The notes under the pieces were generated by a model that saw nothing but the letters and a program-made list of their open reading frames with translations, had not been told where the DNA came from and made no database searches. Both the position numbers and the translations under genes were made by a program. Of a DNA stretch of 64,000 nucleotides, positions 14,147 through 25,591 are shown piece after piece. Origin of the DNA: Lanius collurio (Eukaryota > Chordata > Aves > Passeriformes > Laniidae); assembly GCA_020086605.1 (NCBI GenBank), contig JACBWW010000049.1, positions 2,380,041 through 2,444,040 of the forward strand. Direction: 5' to 3'. Each line of letters starts with the position of its first letter. Position 1 is the first letter of the stretch.

Positions 14147-14459
14147 ACCAGTCTTCTTGGTTATACACAGATAAATCTGAGCTGCTGCACAGACACAACT
14201 AAAAATGATATGGAGTAAAATGTACATGTACAACTCTCTTGATTAAAAAAGAAAACCAATAAAACAACAACCAAAAAATATTCTTCATCCTAAAACTCAG
14301 TGCTCTTATTCTCCTTTATGTACATCTTCCTGTGCCTTCAGTGTATCTTCAGGGAGCATTATGTGAAGATTAAACACTATGAACTAATCTGAAATGCATT
14401 CATGATTATTTCAGATACAGAAGATAAATGAATTCTCATCAATGGAGAAAACCCAGCAT

Positions 14460-14480
14460 GGGGTGGGCTCTGGGTGGGGG
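14460..14480 (+). other. Putative G-quadruplex motif
   Basis: Four G runs lie on the + strand: GGGG at 14460-14463, GGG at 14465-14467, GGG at 14472-14474 and GGGGG at 14476-14480. The loops are 1, 4 and 1 bases, which satisfies the usual G3+N1-7 rule and is an unusually compact arrangement for an AT-rich region. Nothing nearby indicates a promoter. Confidence 0.7.
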
Positions 14481-16602
14481 TCCCAGTCCTGCTGCAATCA
14501 GCCCACCCTCTACAGGGAATCTGATGGAGATGATGTGAGATTGAGAGTTGAATTGCACTGGAACAGATGCCTGCATGCATGGATAAAAGAGGGATGAACT
14601 GTGCAGGACTGTGTGTTAAACTGACAGTCACCTGAGAAGGCATGGCTGCAAAATTTGGGCTCAGAATGGAATCCTTTAAAAGATGAGCAAAGAAAGAGTG
14701 GGAAATTGTCCCAACTCCTGCAGTAGTGAACCTCAACATATCAAACTAAATAAGAAATAATTGACACCTGAGAAATAGTAAATATTTCTAAACTTACTTG
14801 TTGCCTACCACTAGAAACAGATCAGCACAAGAATAAAACTTTTTTTTTTTTTTGAAATAAAAATTGAAAGCAAAAGCTGTTTCCACCATTTTTCCAGGAC
14901 AGATGAACTCTGAAGAGTTACTCTAACTCTTTCCATGTATGGATTTTAGATGCAATTTACAATGGAAAGAGAGAGAAGCCAAGCAAGGCAGACACAGGTA
15001 CTAATACTGGATCTGTCAGTCACAAAGATGAGCTGCTCCCCTCTAGCTTTAACCAAATTAACACATCAGTGACTTATGCATAACTTTGGGACTTTAATTC
15101 ATAGCTTGACATACCACATACAAGAAACCAAGGTACAGATTTCATACCTTTTTTCAACAAATGCTTCAAAGGTAGATGGAGTCAGTGAATAGCCCAAGTG
15201 ATGCAGTAGATGTGTTTGCAGTGGTAGAATATCCCAAATCCTCTGATACTCTGGGTTTTCGTACTGAACAGAGATAGGCCAGGAGGCAACAAACAGAAAT
15301 GCATGAAGACAAAACAGAGCTTTTGTTTTGGGTTTATTTTCATGGCAGTGACAACCTGGAAATCTCTTCATTTGCTTTATTGAGGTAAAATTGTATAACA
15401 TAAATCCAGAAGAGAAAATTCTATCAGTTTTGGATCTGAGCCAAAATCCAGACCTCATAGTTTGGCTCAGCCCCAAACATTCACATCAGTATCTGCTTGC
15501 ATCAAAAAGTCAGAGTGGGAGCCTGAGCTCCTCCTCTGGGCCCTTTTCATGTGTGGGCACCAGGGAGAGATATGAACCCACTGAACATCTAATCGAGAAT
15601 CTTTGGAAATCTTGTTTACTTTCCTTTCTTATTTCTGCTTTTTTTAACCCTCTGAAAGAGCTGGACCTCAACACTGTAATCTGACTATTGACTTGAGTGG
15701 ATTTATCATTATTTGCACTAGGTTAAAAGAGATGGACTTTTATTTAACCCAAGCCAAATATTGTTTTCAAATAAATATCATTTAAACAGACATTGTTTTG
15801 GGATTAGCCTTTTGAAGTAGGCTGTGAAGCTCCATGTGAACAGTACAAAAATGAGCCTTCCCATAAAAGCCTGGATCCAGCCCTATGTTGAAATTCTAAT
15901 CCAGCTCCCTTCAAAAATTCATCATGGTTTAGCTCCAAAGATATTGCATCACTTTAATTACTAGTGGAAAATGATCATTTCACCCTGTTAATCTAGTTTG
16001 TCTTTGAAATTGTAATAAAGTACTATCTAATAATAAACTATGTGCTTATCACCTGACCAAGTTTCTAGCTAAAGTACTGTTTACTGATCTAATGATCTGA
16101 CTTTGCTTTTAACAATAACATCCAAATATAAACATTAATTCTTGCACTTGATCTCCTACACTTTTGATTTTATGTAAGCCATTAATGATGTCAGTAATGA
16201 TGGGGTTTAATTTATTAAAATAAAATAAAGTTAGAGAAACATGTGAGAAAATAAGAATTTTGCCCAGCGGTTGAAGCGTGTTGGGTAATAACTTCAGGTA
16301 CAGCAATAGGTCATTACTGCCTGTCCATGGGGTGTCTTATAGGGATAGAGCCACTTCCAGCATGTGCCAGAGGCTTGAGATAAAATCTAGAGGGCAGAAA
16401 ACCCATCAGGACCCAGATGGCCATTCCTAATATAGTGGATATGTCCACTCACTGAAGGAAGTAGCTACAGAATTGAAGAGATGTAGAGAAAGGATTTGAA
16501 ATAAAGTTCAAAATGGTTCTCTTTTTCCTTGTGATGTGTCCAACAGATTGAATCCTGGCCATGTTGCAGTTTCTGGTAAAATTGCAGTATATTCTGTTTT
16601 AG

Positions 16603-16693
16603 TGGAAGGTGTCCCTGCATGTGACAGGGGACTTGGAACTTGGTGATCTCTGTAAGGTCCTGTCCCTCTCAAACCATCCTATGAGTCTGTGAT
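16603..16693 (+). mobile_element. CR1 LINE 3' end, short
   Basis: It contains 'ggaaggtgtccctgc', 'cttggtgatctctgtaagg', 'caaaccatcctatgagtc' and a degraded octamer tail (tctgtgat). These are in the + orientation of the CR1 3' untranslated end. Only about 90 bp remain, which fits strong 5' truncation. Confidence 0.85.
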
Positions 16694-18480
16694 ATTCCCC
16701 AAATAAAGGCACCCATGAAATGAATGCTGACAGTTCAGCATGTCAGTAATTGACAAAATGCAATTCCTTCTCTTCTGTGCACAATCTTCTGTGTAATAGA
16801 AACTGAACTGTAACGAGAATAATGATTTGGCACAAAAAACACCAAGTATCTAAAAAAGCCATGTAAAGTCCTACTGATGCTGCAGCCTGGCCTGTGTCTC
16901 AGAACAAATCCCATGAGTTCCCATGGTTAGAAAAAATAGGAGGTCCTCCCATCTTTTCTTCCTTCTTCCAAGCCTCCCTTCATTATAGGAGATGTGATTT
17001 CAAAAAACGTGTGTCCATGTGTGAGACTCGTGGGCAGGAGGTACCAGGTACAAAAGCTAATTCCAAGATGGGTGAGGAAAAGTGGTTTGGTACCAAATGT
17101 TTAAACTTTTAATAAAAACAGGCTTTCTGGTGACAGTGATCAAGACAAAAATGAAATCTGTTCACTTGAGGGAACTTGTCACTCTTAACAACATCCTCAG
17201 AGACCCCCACAGTCGGGCAGAATTTGACCTTCTGTATAAAGCAGATATATCCAATATTCGCAGCAAATCTAGGTCTTTATAAGACTGTCACTGAAAATAC
17301 CACCGAAAGAACATTTCGGGTGTCTTTGGATCAACATTAAAAAAAAAAAAAGCAAACCACAGTTGTCCATGGCTTGAGGGTCACCCGAAATCTGTTCCCA
17401 CAGTTCTATTTAGCTAATGAAGTCATACAAGCCCTGTACAAAGTGGCACTGGTGACCCCTGTGTCGCTGGATGCCCAACTTTAAAGGTAACATGATAATG
17501 GTTTTGGATCTGGAAACAAAGGGAGTCTATGTGCAACCACATAGGCAGGGGAATGACAAACAAAGATGCTATAGAATGGAAATAGATAATTTCAGGCAAA
17601 GAGAATGTAAAGTAATCACTCCTGCCAGTTCCACTGCTCATTAACATGCAGGTTTGGCTTTCTGTTCTCCTTCTATGCTTTTCCACCTTTTATACCCAAT
17701 AAAGAGATTTGTTTTGTAACATGGAGCAAATACACATAAACAAAGTTATTAATTCCCCCTAATTTTCACATACAATCAAACACAAAATATCCTACTTGAG
17801 GCTGGGAGACCTCGTCTCCTCTGGCATTTGAAGACTCAGACTAAGATACTCCAAGAATATCTCACTAAACATTTATTTTCTCTGCCTATTTGTGCGACAG
17901 ATACATCTTTCTTTTACTTTACATTTCTCTCTCTTTTTTCTTTTTCTCTTCCTTCCTTGCATTCTCTTTTCCCTTTTTTTCTTTCACCCTCTGCTGCTTG
18001 CTTTTTTTTTGGTGTGAACTTTGAAAATAAGAATGGAAAAATAAATTAATAACCCTCGTGTATTTATCACCAATTTGTTTTCAACTTGAAAAATGTGTAA
18101 AATTTTTGACTGCAAAATTGATTGTGAAATCATTTTTTAACGTAAAGAAGATCAGTTCCCTTGAATTCAGAATAATTGCAGAAGAATAGATTTCTCATGT
18201 ATGTCAGAGGATTAGAAATATAGGAATTTCAATATCAATTGAGAAATGAGAATTCGCTAAAATCCCAAATATGGTAATTGTATTGATTTTACTTTTTGGT
18301 TTCGGATAAGCATTTTTGCAAAACAATATAAGATAAAGAGAATAAAATTGTTTATCTGCTTTTGAAAAGTACAGTATGTTATGCTTTTAAATTACAAATA
18401 AAATACACTTTTCTCTCAAAAGCTATGTCCCTTATTTTTTTAATACACTTATTTTCAGAGCTCTCATTCTTAACAAAAAA
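16694..18480. other. Unique non-coding DNA, pyrimidine tract
   Basis: No gene is supported. A pyrimidine-rich low-complexity tract runs from about 17905 to 18011 on the + strand, with several TCTCTT and CTTCC runs. A run of 13 A lies near 17338-17351. The small frame at 17082-17282 has no domain I recognise. Confidence 0.6.
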
Positions 18481-18562
18481 CTGTGATCCCCATTTTACAT
18501 CTGGAGACCTGAGAGATGGAAGTGCTCCTGCAGCACCTCACTGGTGCAGAACCACACAGGTG
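18481..18562 (-). repeat. Possible MIR-like ancient SINE fragment
   Basis: The + strand reads 'gatccccattttacat', 'ggagacctgagagatggaag' and then 'accacacagg'. This follows the order of the reverse-complemented MIR or core-SINE 3' part (ccccattttacagatg..., gaaactgag..., gtcacacag). The middle is poorly matched, so this call is weaker than the one at 28942-29085. Confidence 0.4.
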
Positions 18563-18942
18563 AGACTTGTGCCTTGGCCCTGAGGCTGAGTGGTGCAGCC
18601 TGACTCATGTCCACATGCCTAACTCTCCCTCCCAAAAAACCCCAACAGGGTGGCTGCATCCAAACACCCTATTGAGAACAATGCCTGGCTTGTGCTATCA
18701 CCCAAATTATGCCTGAACCTTCCCTGGGAAGGTTTTAGCTGTCCCAGCCCAGATCTGTGCCATGGAGCAGGGCGATGGCTGGACTGACCACACCACAGCC
18801 CTTCACTCCACCCTGGGTTCCGTGGTTCCATGGCACTGGCACAGCCATGAGGACTCCCAGAGAGAGAGGAATTTGGTGGTTTAACACCCAAAACTGTTAT
18901 TCCAAACTCTGAGTAAACCATCAGACCTTTTTCCTACATATT

Positions 18943-19356
18943 TGTTTAGCCTGGAGAAAAGGAGGCTCTGGGAAATCTTATTTCCCTCTTCAACTACCTG
19001 AAAGGAGGTTGTAGCCAGGTGTGGGCTGGTCTCTTGTCACAGACAGCCAGTGGCAGGACCAGGGGAAATGGGGCAGGATAAAGAAATAGAAACAGGACAA
19101 AGGCCTGAAGTTGTGCTGGGGATGTTCAGGTTGGGTGTTTGGAAAAATATTGTCTCCCTTTCTTCACTTAGAGGGTGGTCAAGCATTGGAAGGGGCTGAC
19201 AAGGGGAGTGGTGGAGTCACCAGTTCTGGAAGTGCTCAGGAAAAGACTGGACACAGCACTTGGTGTGTGGTTTAGCTGATATGGTGGGGTTCAGTCAAAG
19301 GCTGGACTTGATGATCTTGGAGGTCTCTTCCAACCTCTGTGTTTCAATAATTCTAG
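18943..19356 (+). mobile_element. CR1 LINE, about 410 bp, 3' end complete
   Basis: The + strand holds 'agcctggagaaaaggaggct', 'atgttcaggttgggtg', 'gtggtcaagcattggaaggg', 'gtggagtcacc', 'ctggacttgatgatcttgg', 'aggtctcttccaacct' and a decayed tail (tttcaataattcta). This is the coding tail of ORF2 followed by the short 3' untranslated end. The reading frame is interrupted and the 5' part is missing. Confidence 0.95.
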
Positions 19357-21877
19357 TTTTCATGCAAACGGGAACCAACCTTCATGGAGCCACTCCAGTC
19401 CTGTGCATTTGTAAAAGCAAAGCCCCCCTGGCTGCACCTGAGCCCACTTCAGTTCAGAAGTGATGTGGGCTCCAGCAGCTCTGCCCTTTCTCCAGCTCAC
19501 ACAGCTGTACAGTTTTTCCCAGACCACAGCTGGGGTCACCTGGCCAGCTCTCAACAGGAGGAGAAAGGATCCCATCTGTCCATACTCACCTTTGAGACAC
19601 TGCTACAGTTTGAGGTCTGTTTCTAGCATAGCTCAGCTTTCTGTTGTTCTCCACTTTGGAGTTATGGCAGAAAACAGAGTCTTAGAAATTTCAGACCTCA
19701 ATCACCAAACTCTTGCATATACCTATTAATATATAAATGTTAAAATAAATCTGCATTGCTATAAATAAAGAGTTATTTTCACAAGACACAAGAGCAATGT
19801 TTCACTCAAAATCTACAATCTGAAAGGACACGTTTTCTATTAATAAGAAATGTGGTGGGTTTCCTGTATGTGACATTGAAAATATTGAATGTTTCCCAAT
19901 GGACCACTTAACTACAATAAATCCAAGCTTGTTCCTTTTAAAGAAACATTGTCAGCAGCAAATTGTTTCACAGTTGTTCTAAGGTCATGCTTTCTAAACC
20001 CACTTACTTCCCACAGTATTTACGGCACCACTCTTTAATATACTTAAAATGTGATTGATTGTACGTGTGTGTGTGGGCATCTATGTGATTATTTTCATTA
20101 AACAAAATAGTTCTTTTGCCATCTTATCGGAAATTGCAGAAAGAACTGAATGAAAATGAACTGAATTAATAACAAATTGAAGGAGGATGGTGCAACACCA
20201 GGATTGCTGCTAAAAGTGAGATGAACTTGAACTGGAATGTTTCTCAAAAGCATTTATTTTTTGGAATACATGTGGGCTCAGATCCCTCTTTTTTTCAGGG
20301 GCATAGTAGATTAAAAAATCACCAAGTGCCATCTCCTCTAGGGTAGACATTTCTAAATGGAGAAAACTCCCCTCTGTGAAGAAAAACAGGTAATTTGGAC
20401 TGAAACCTTCTAGGAAGTGCTTGTTACTGATTTCTACCATGGCACCCAAACCATTGTCACAAGTTTAGGTTGAAATAGAAACCAACAGCTTTTGTCATCA
20501 CAGCAAAATAAATATTGGTGCCAACTGGTGCCCTGGGTACACTGCTATGAAACTCTTCATTCTGCTATTTCCCATCTTTACTCATGTATAAGGCCAAAAT
20601 TGTCCTAGTCCTTACCCTTATCAATCCAAAGGAGCTATTTGCTGTCTTGAGTTTCAATAAGTCATTTTCAAAGGAATTTATGAGTGTGCACTGGACACAA
20701 ATAGTAAATATTTACATATGTAATAAAGTGGAACAAATTTAGCATGCAAATGCAGCTACCTGCCCCCTGAGGACCAGTGTTTTCATCACTGCTGTAAAGT
20801 CCTAAGCAGTGAACAACTTCAATATCCATTTCACAGGGTAAGAGAATTAGCCTCTCTCCTTGGTTAAACCTAGGACTAAAATAATGTAAATTGGGTTATG
20901 CCCAGCTATAAACTAGCCATGCATTAGGATTATTTGAGAGTTACTGAACACCAGCAGATAATTTGGACAGCAGATAATTCAGCACAATGCCTTATTCTGT
21001 GCCCTGTGAATGTTGAGTGTCCTTGGAAAATCTCTGCCTGTGTCTGTGCATTGGACTGGAGAACCTACAGCTCTGCCCACCTCGAGCCTGCAAATTCTCC
21101 CTCTGCAAGAGAGCTCACGAGCTGTTCCCAGGCACAGAAGGAGTATTCAGGTGAGACAAGCAACAAGTCCAGACCTCTTCTATCCCACTAAATTAACTTG
21201 GGTTTATTGTTGCCTCATTCTCCACACTCCCAGGCCAGCCCCCACTTGTCCATTTAATATCCACTGTTGCATCCTGTCTGGCACTGAGATGGTAAAGGTG
21301 CCAGCTCGGGGACTGTCTTCTCTCACTTGTTTATGGCATCCCCTGTCTAGTGGGACTCTGATTCTCCACTGGATTTCCCAGCCTCCTCTCTATTAAAATG
21401 AGAAATAACAAAGCACATCAAGATTTTACACTATTAACCTCTCAGTCCTCAGTAGGCAGGAAAAACACCCAACTCTTCACAGCCTAGCTTTATTATTGTT
21501 TCTAGTACTTTTGCAACTACAGGCCACCAGCTAGACTGTATCTACTGCCATCTACCACAACTCTAATTAATTCTAGCCAGAGTGTTTTGAGCCAAGCTGC
21601 AAGTCAAAATAACACAGCCTCACACATGCAATGCTCTTGCTGTGTAACCTCACCTTTCAACTGGTCATGAGCAACACTTCAGATAATGGTCACAGTATTG
21701 GGTTTTAGGGAGAAATCTGGGGAAACACAAGCAGGCATTATGCAAGTGAATATGACAACCATATACATCACATGTTAACAGAAAACATATATATGAGTGG
21801 CTGGCACCTGCTTTGATTAGACTCCCAGAGTGAGAAGCAGACTGGGTTTTTATTAGTAGCTGTCAGGGGACAGAATT
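19357..21877. other. Unique non-coding DNA
   Basis: No gene or clear transposon is seen. The sub-region 19380-19620 is somewhat richer in G+C and carries overlapping short frames on both strands (71-89 codons) without a recognisable domain. A short TG run is at 20064-20074. The frames at 20934-21396 are also uncharacterised and look like chance. Confidence 0.6.
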
Positions 21878-22027
21878 CCCATTGTGATAAGCACTATATA
21901 AATGCAAAATGAGATGCTATTCTCTCCTTGCCCAAGAGCTGGCAATCTTTGGGCATAGACACATTGCCTGGTCACACAGGAAGTCTGTGCCAAAGCTTTC
22001 AACTCGTTAGACCACACACCTTCTCTC
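21878..22027 (-). repeat. Ancient amniote SINE-type repeat
   Basis: The + strand gives, in order, 'attgtgataagcactatata', 'tccttgcccaagagctggca', 'ttgcctggtcacacaggaag' and 'cgttagaccacacaccttct'. This order and wording match an old tRNA-derived core-SINE (MIR-like) family that I know from turtles, crocodilians and birds, read in reverse. An internal deletion seems to have removed the 'cagaggcacagagag' part. The final block corresponds to the tRNA-derived A-box end (aaccactagaccacac). The family call is from memory and would need a Repbase or Dfam search. Confidence 0.7.
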
Positions 22028-22693
22028 ATATAAAATCTGTAATAATGTCTATATTATTAAAAATGGACTTTTGCCATAAAACAAACCCAGCACATTAAGC
22101 AAGCTTGTGTGAGGAGAGCAGCTTGCTGCATGACCTCAAAAGCTTGTGATGCCAGCTGCAACTCTAAGCTATCTTTTTCTGCTCAACAGCTCACTAATAA
22201 TTCAGACAACCCTTGTTCTCGCTAAATTATTTTTGTGAGCTGAACTGGGAGAGCACTTGCGAGAGGAGAGCATTTTGTTAGAGTTTTCAATGCTGCTCTG
22301 AATGTGACTGGCAGCATGTTCTGGCAGTCCTCCATTTGGATGGCACAATGGTGTCACTTCTAATAATAAAGAACGTACAGACGTTTCATGAGCTCTAAAG
22401 CATCGCTTTGCTGCAGACTTCAGGGCCCTCTTATTTCTTGGAAGTGTTAATAAGTATGATGGAAAAGAAATAGGCTTTATAAAAGGGAACTTCTAATGCT
22501 GGATAATCTGGCATGATGAATGTTGTTTTATTAAAAAGAGGATTCTAATGCAGTTTGCTTACAAATACCTTGATTTTTGATAGACTTTGGACTGCTTTCT
22601 AATCATATGACTATCATGTGACATGGTGACTGTAGGGTTTGTCACTTTTTGTTCTTCCTCTCTCCTGCTTTTTGACTGATTTGTTTAAAGGCT
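22028..22693. other. Repeat-free block, candidate conserved element
   Basis: There is no transposon and no convincing frame. The block has mixed composition, several TAAT cores (near 22196, 22361, 22448 and 22548) and few low-complexity runs, which is typical of non-coding DNA under constraint. It is an inference only and no alignment is available. Confidence 0.3.
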
Positions 22694-22807
22694 GTCTGGA
22701 TGTGGTTCTGGGCAGCCTGTTCTGGGTGGCCCTGCTTCAGCAGGAGCGTTGGACACGATGATCTCCAGAGGCCCATGCCAGCCTTGGTCAAACTGTGTTT
22801 CTGTGAG
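22694..22807 (+). mobile_element. CR1 LINE 3' end, short
   Basis: The + strand reads 'ctggatgtggttctgggcag', 'cagcctgttctgggtggccc', 'cttcagcaggagcgttggac', 'gatgatctccagaggccc' and ends with a decayed octamer tail (tttctgtga). This is the classical CR1 3' untranslated end. Only about 115 bp are present. Confidence 0.93.
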
Positions 22808-25386
22808 ACAAAGGACAGGTCTCACTTGGTTCTGCAGCACACACAGCACCTGAAACAAGTCAAAACAATGGCCACACACTCACTTATTTAAGTTGTTAAA
22901 ATATTGAGATTATTTTGGGATGCAGTAAACTGATGCCATCTACTTTGACCCTTCTTTGGGAGAGGGATCACTTCAAACCTCCAGCAGCTGTTTTCAAGCT
23001 AAATAATTCCTAAATAACCCTAAATTAGACTCTCTGCGTCATCTTCTAGAGTACTCTTTTACCCCACCCTCTCATTCTAATGAAACATTTTTGTCAGAGG
23101 AAAGAGCTAGTCATTACATTCAGGTAGTCTGGATTAACTCACCTGAGTAAGGGAGAATGACTAAAAAAAAGAGATCAAATTAATGAGAAACTTGAATATA
23201 TTCTGAGAAGGATTGATGACCAGGTCTTTAGGTATATTTGGAGTCTAAGGACCATTAAAATATAAACTGAGACTCACCTCTTTCCTTCCCTTTAAAATAC
23301 AGTTTCAAGTTTCAGTGTTTGCTTATGTGTGGATTTATGCTTTTTCCAAAGCAAATACAAAACTATACATTTTGCAGCTGAATTTAAATGAATGCAAGCT
23401 CTTGAATATGCTTCATTTACCCAAAAATATTTGCTCCCCTGGCCTGGCCCAAAAATTAATCACAGTTAAGCAGAAGTAGCTACATTTTAATGATCCGTCA
23501 GGTAACATTCAGGAACAATGTTTTAGTGGTGTGTGTTTATCCACATCCTTCAGTCTCTTTAAAGACTTTAGTGGTGAAGAATCTATGCTGTAAAAAAGAC
23601 AGAGCTTGGGGATCTCATTAGGAGCTTTTAGTCTGATGGTAACATTACTTCTTTATCACTAATACGTATTCCAATAAAGACACAATACATGAAAAATAAA
23701 CACACCTTGCCAGTATGTAAGGTGATCTAAAAGTAATGCATTTCCAAGCAAGATTTTGATGATACCCTCACTCAGTTAAAACCTGATGCTCTCACGCGTA
23801 TTCAGACCAAGCTCCCACTGTTAATTCAAGCCTCTATATTCTCTCCTTTTAACTAGCACTTATATCTGACAGCTGTAAAGGCTTTCAGCCACAATAAATC
23901 TCTCCCTGACTTCCCAAAGCAAACAGTGTTGAAGTGAGTGATCCCTCCAATAACATTTTGTCAGCTCAAATCACCACTGTGTTGTGAGTTAATCAGACAG
24001 GCTATGCTGACTGTTTGCTTCCCAGATTTCTTATGGTACTTATTTCCTACATTTGCTGTGATCCTGGTATGCTGGCAATCCTAAAAAGGTACTTTGCTCC
24101 TGCTATACCTGTTGATTAGATTAATTACTGTGCTACTTTTTATTTTGAGCATTTCATCAGATCCAGGTGCTTTTACCTTCCCCAAAGGTGTTAGGTGAGT
24201 TACCAGATCTCACTGCAGAGACCCTAGCCATATAGCAGGAAAAGCAAAAAAGCTCCAGGTTATTTCAGTAAAGTCCATTTTGTTGTTCAGAACTGATCTA
24301 CTGTGCCTTTAACTAAAATCAGGGGAAAAATCAGGTTCCTGTGTTCCTGCTAGCATTGCAGTGTGTTTGACTGTTCAGCACGAGCTCTTCAATATGATAT
24401 TAAGACATCAGAAATGGGAAAAGGTAAGAGAAATGGAAACCAGGCAATACTTGGACCTGAACACCCCCAACTGGTCACAGGCTTGAGGAAGATATTTCCT
24501 GATGAATTAGTAAGGCATCTCTTTAACTTCATCAGTGAATAAATTGATGGGAAAACTTTTGGCATCCTCATTCACAGCTGTTTGTTTTGCTGACAAAAAA
24601 TATATTAAAAAAAAAATATATATAATGGGTTGATAAGGCTTTGGGCCTTGTTATTTACAATGTTTTCCCTCGATTTGCTTTTGCTCACACATGCAGCCTC
24701 ATGCACATTCACACCTTTACTTCAATCTACTTGTTTATTTTCAATGAGTCTCACAGTGATGAGCTGGTGAACTGAACAGGTGGAGTTTTCCAGATGTCAA
24801 GTGGGTGTGTGCTGCTTAGAAAAACATTCAAGGGAAAAAGCACTCGTGTTGATTGCTTTGAACACTGGTGGCTCCTTTTCATAAGAAAGCAAATTCAAAA
24901 AATGGTTGCCTTTGGCAGGTAAACTTACTGTTTTGCTTCAGGCAAGACAGAGGGGAAAAACCTGCATTGGTTAATTTTTTATAAGACAAAACATTCAAAG
25001 AAGAGAAAGTGGTTTTGATCAATGACAGGAGGCTGCCTATAAAAACAGTCAAGTTCAGTCCAATATTTTAATTAAATATATTTGCTTTATGGCAAAGAAG
25101 TTATGGAAATACATAGGAACTGGGATTTTCCTTGGTTGCAATATCTCTCAGATCTATTTCTCTTTCTCAGGTAAATGAAGAACTGTCATGCATTTGCCCC
25201 AGGCTTGAATTCATCATTTTCATAAGCAAGTTGTATTTTTCCCCCCAGTGTGATCCCAGTAATGAACTTTTCCCCCCAAACAACAAACCAAAAAAGCATT
25301 CATTTCATTTGCTTGTTTATTTGCTTCAAAGTCATTGAATTGGGGATGAATTATTCCTTGTTTTCCATGAACCTGAAGAAACAGGA
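22808..25386. other. Unique non-coding DNA
   Basis: No gene or transposon is recognised. An A/TA-rich low-complexity tract lies at about 24595-24625. Composition is otherwise unremarkable, and the frames are 60-68 codons without similarity to a known family. Confidence 0.6.
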
Positions 25387-25404
25387 TTTTTTTTTTTTTT
25401 TTTT
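25387..25404. repeat. Run of 18 T at the gap edge
   Basis: An uninterrupted T run ends exactly where the unresolved bases begin. Its true length is unknown because the sequence stops inside it. Confidence 0.9.
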
Positions 25405-25495
25405 NNNNNNNNNNNNNNNNNNNNNNNNNNNNNNNNNNNNNNNNNNNNNNNNNNNNNNNNNNNNNNNNNNNNNNNNNNNNNNNNNNNNNNNNNNN
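25405..25495. other. Assembly gap of 91 N
   Basis: There are 91 consecutive undetermined bases between a homopolymer run and a pentamer array. The number is not a typical fixed gap size, so it may be an estimate or a masked low-quality segment. Reading frames that appear to cross it have no meaning. Confidence 0.98.
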
Positions 25496-25591
25496 GAGAG
25501 GAGAGGAGAGGAGAGGAGAGGAGAGGAGAGGAGAGGAGAGGAGAGGAGAGGAGGAAGTGAAAGAGAAGGGAAAGGAAAGGAAGGGAAGGGA
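25496..25591. repeat. GAGAG pentamer array and purine tract
   Basis: About 11 perfect copies of the pentamer GAGAG occupy 25496-25550, directly after the gap. They continue into a less regular purine tract of GGAAA and GGGAA units up to about 25591. The array may extend into the gap. Long homopurine-homopyrimidine tracts of this sort can form triplex DNA and are hard to sequence. Confidence 0.95.

Larger units (their letters stand above)
10331..16602. other. Unique non-coding DNA with minor simple repeats
   Basis: No gene is supported. The longest frame of the window lies here on the minus strand (12873-13340, 155 codons). It has no recognisable domain and no surrounding gene structure. The stretch also holds a 23-bp tandem duplication (12738-12782), an AT/ATAC tract (14110-14146), a G-quadruplex motif (14460-14480), and a T run near 14840-14853. 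Confidence 0.65.
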
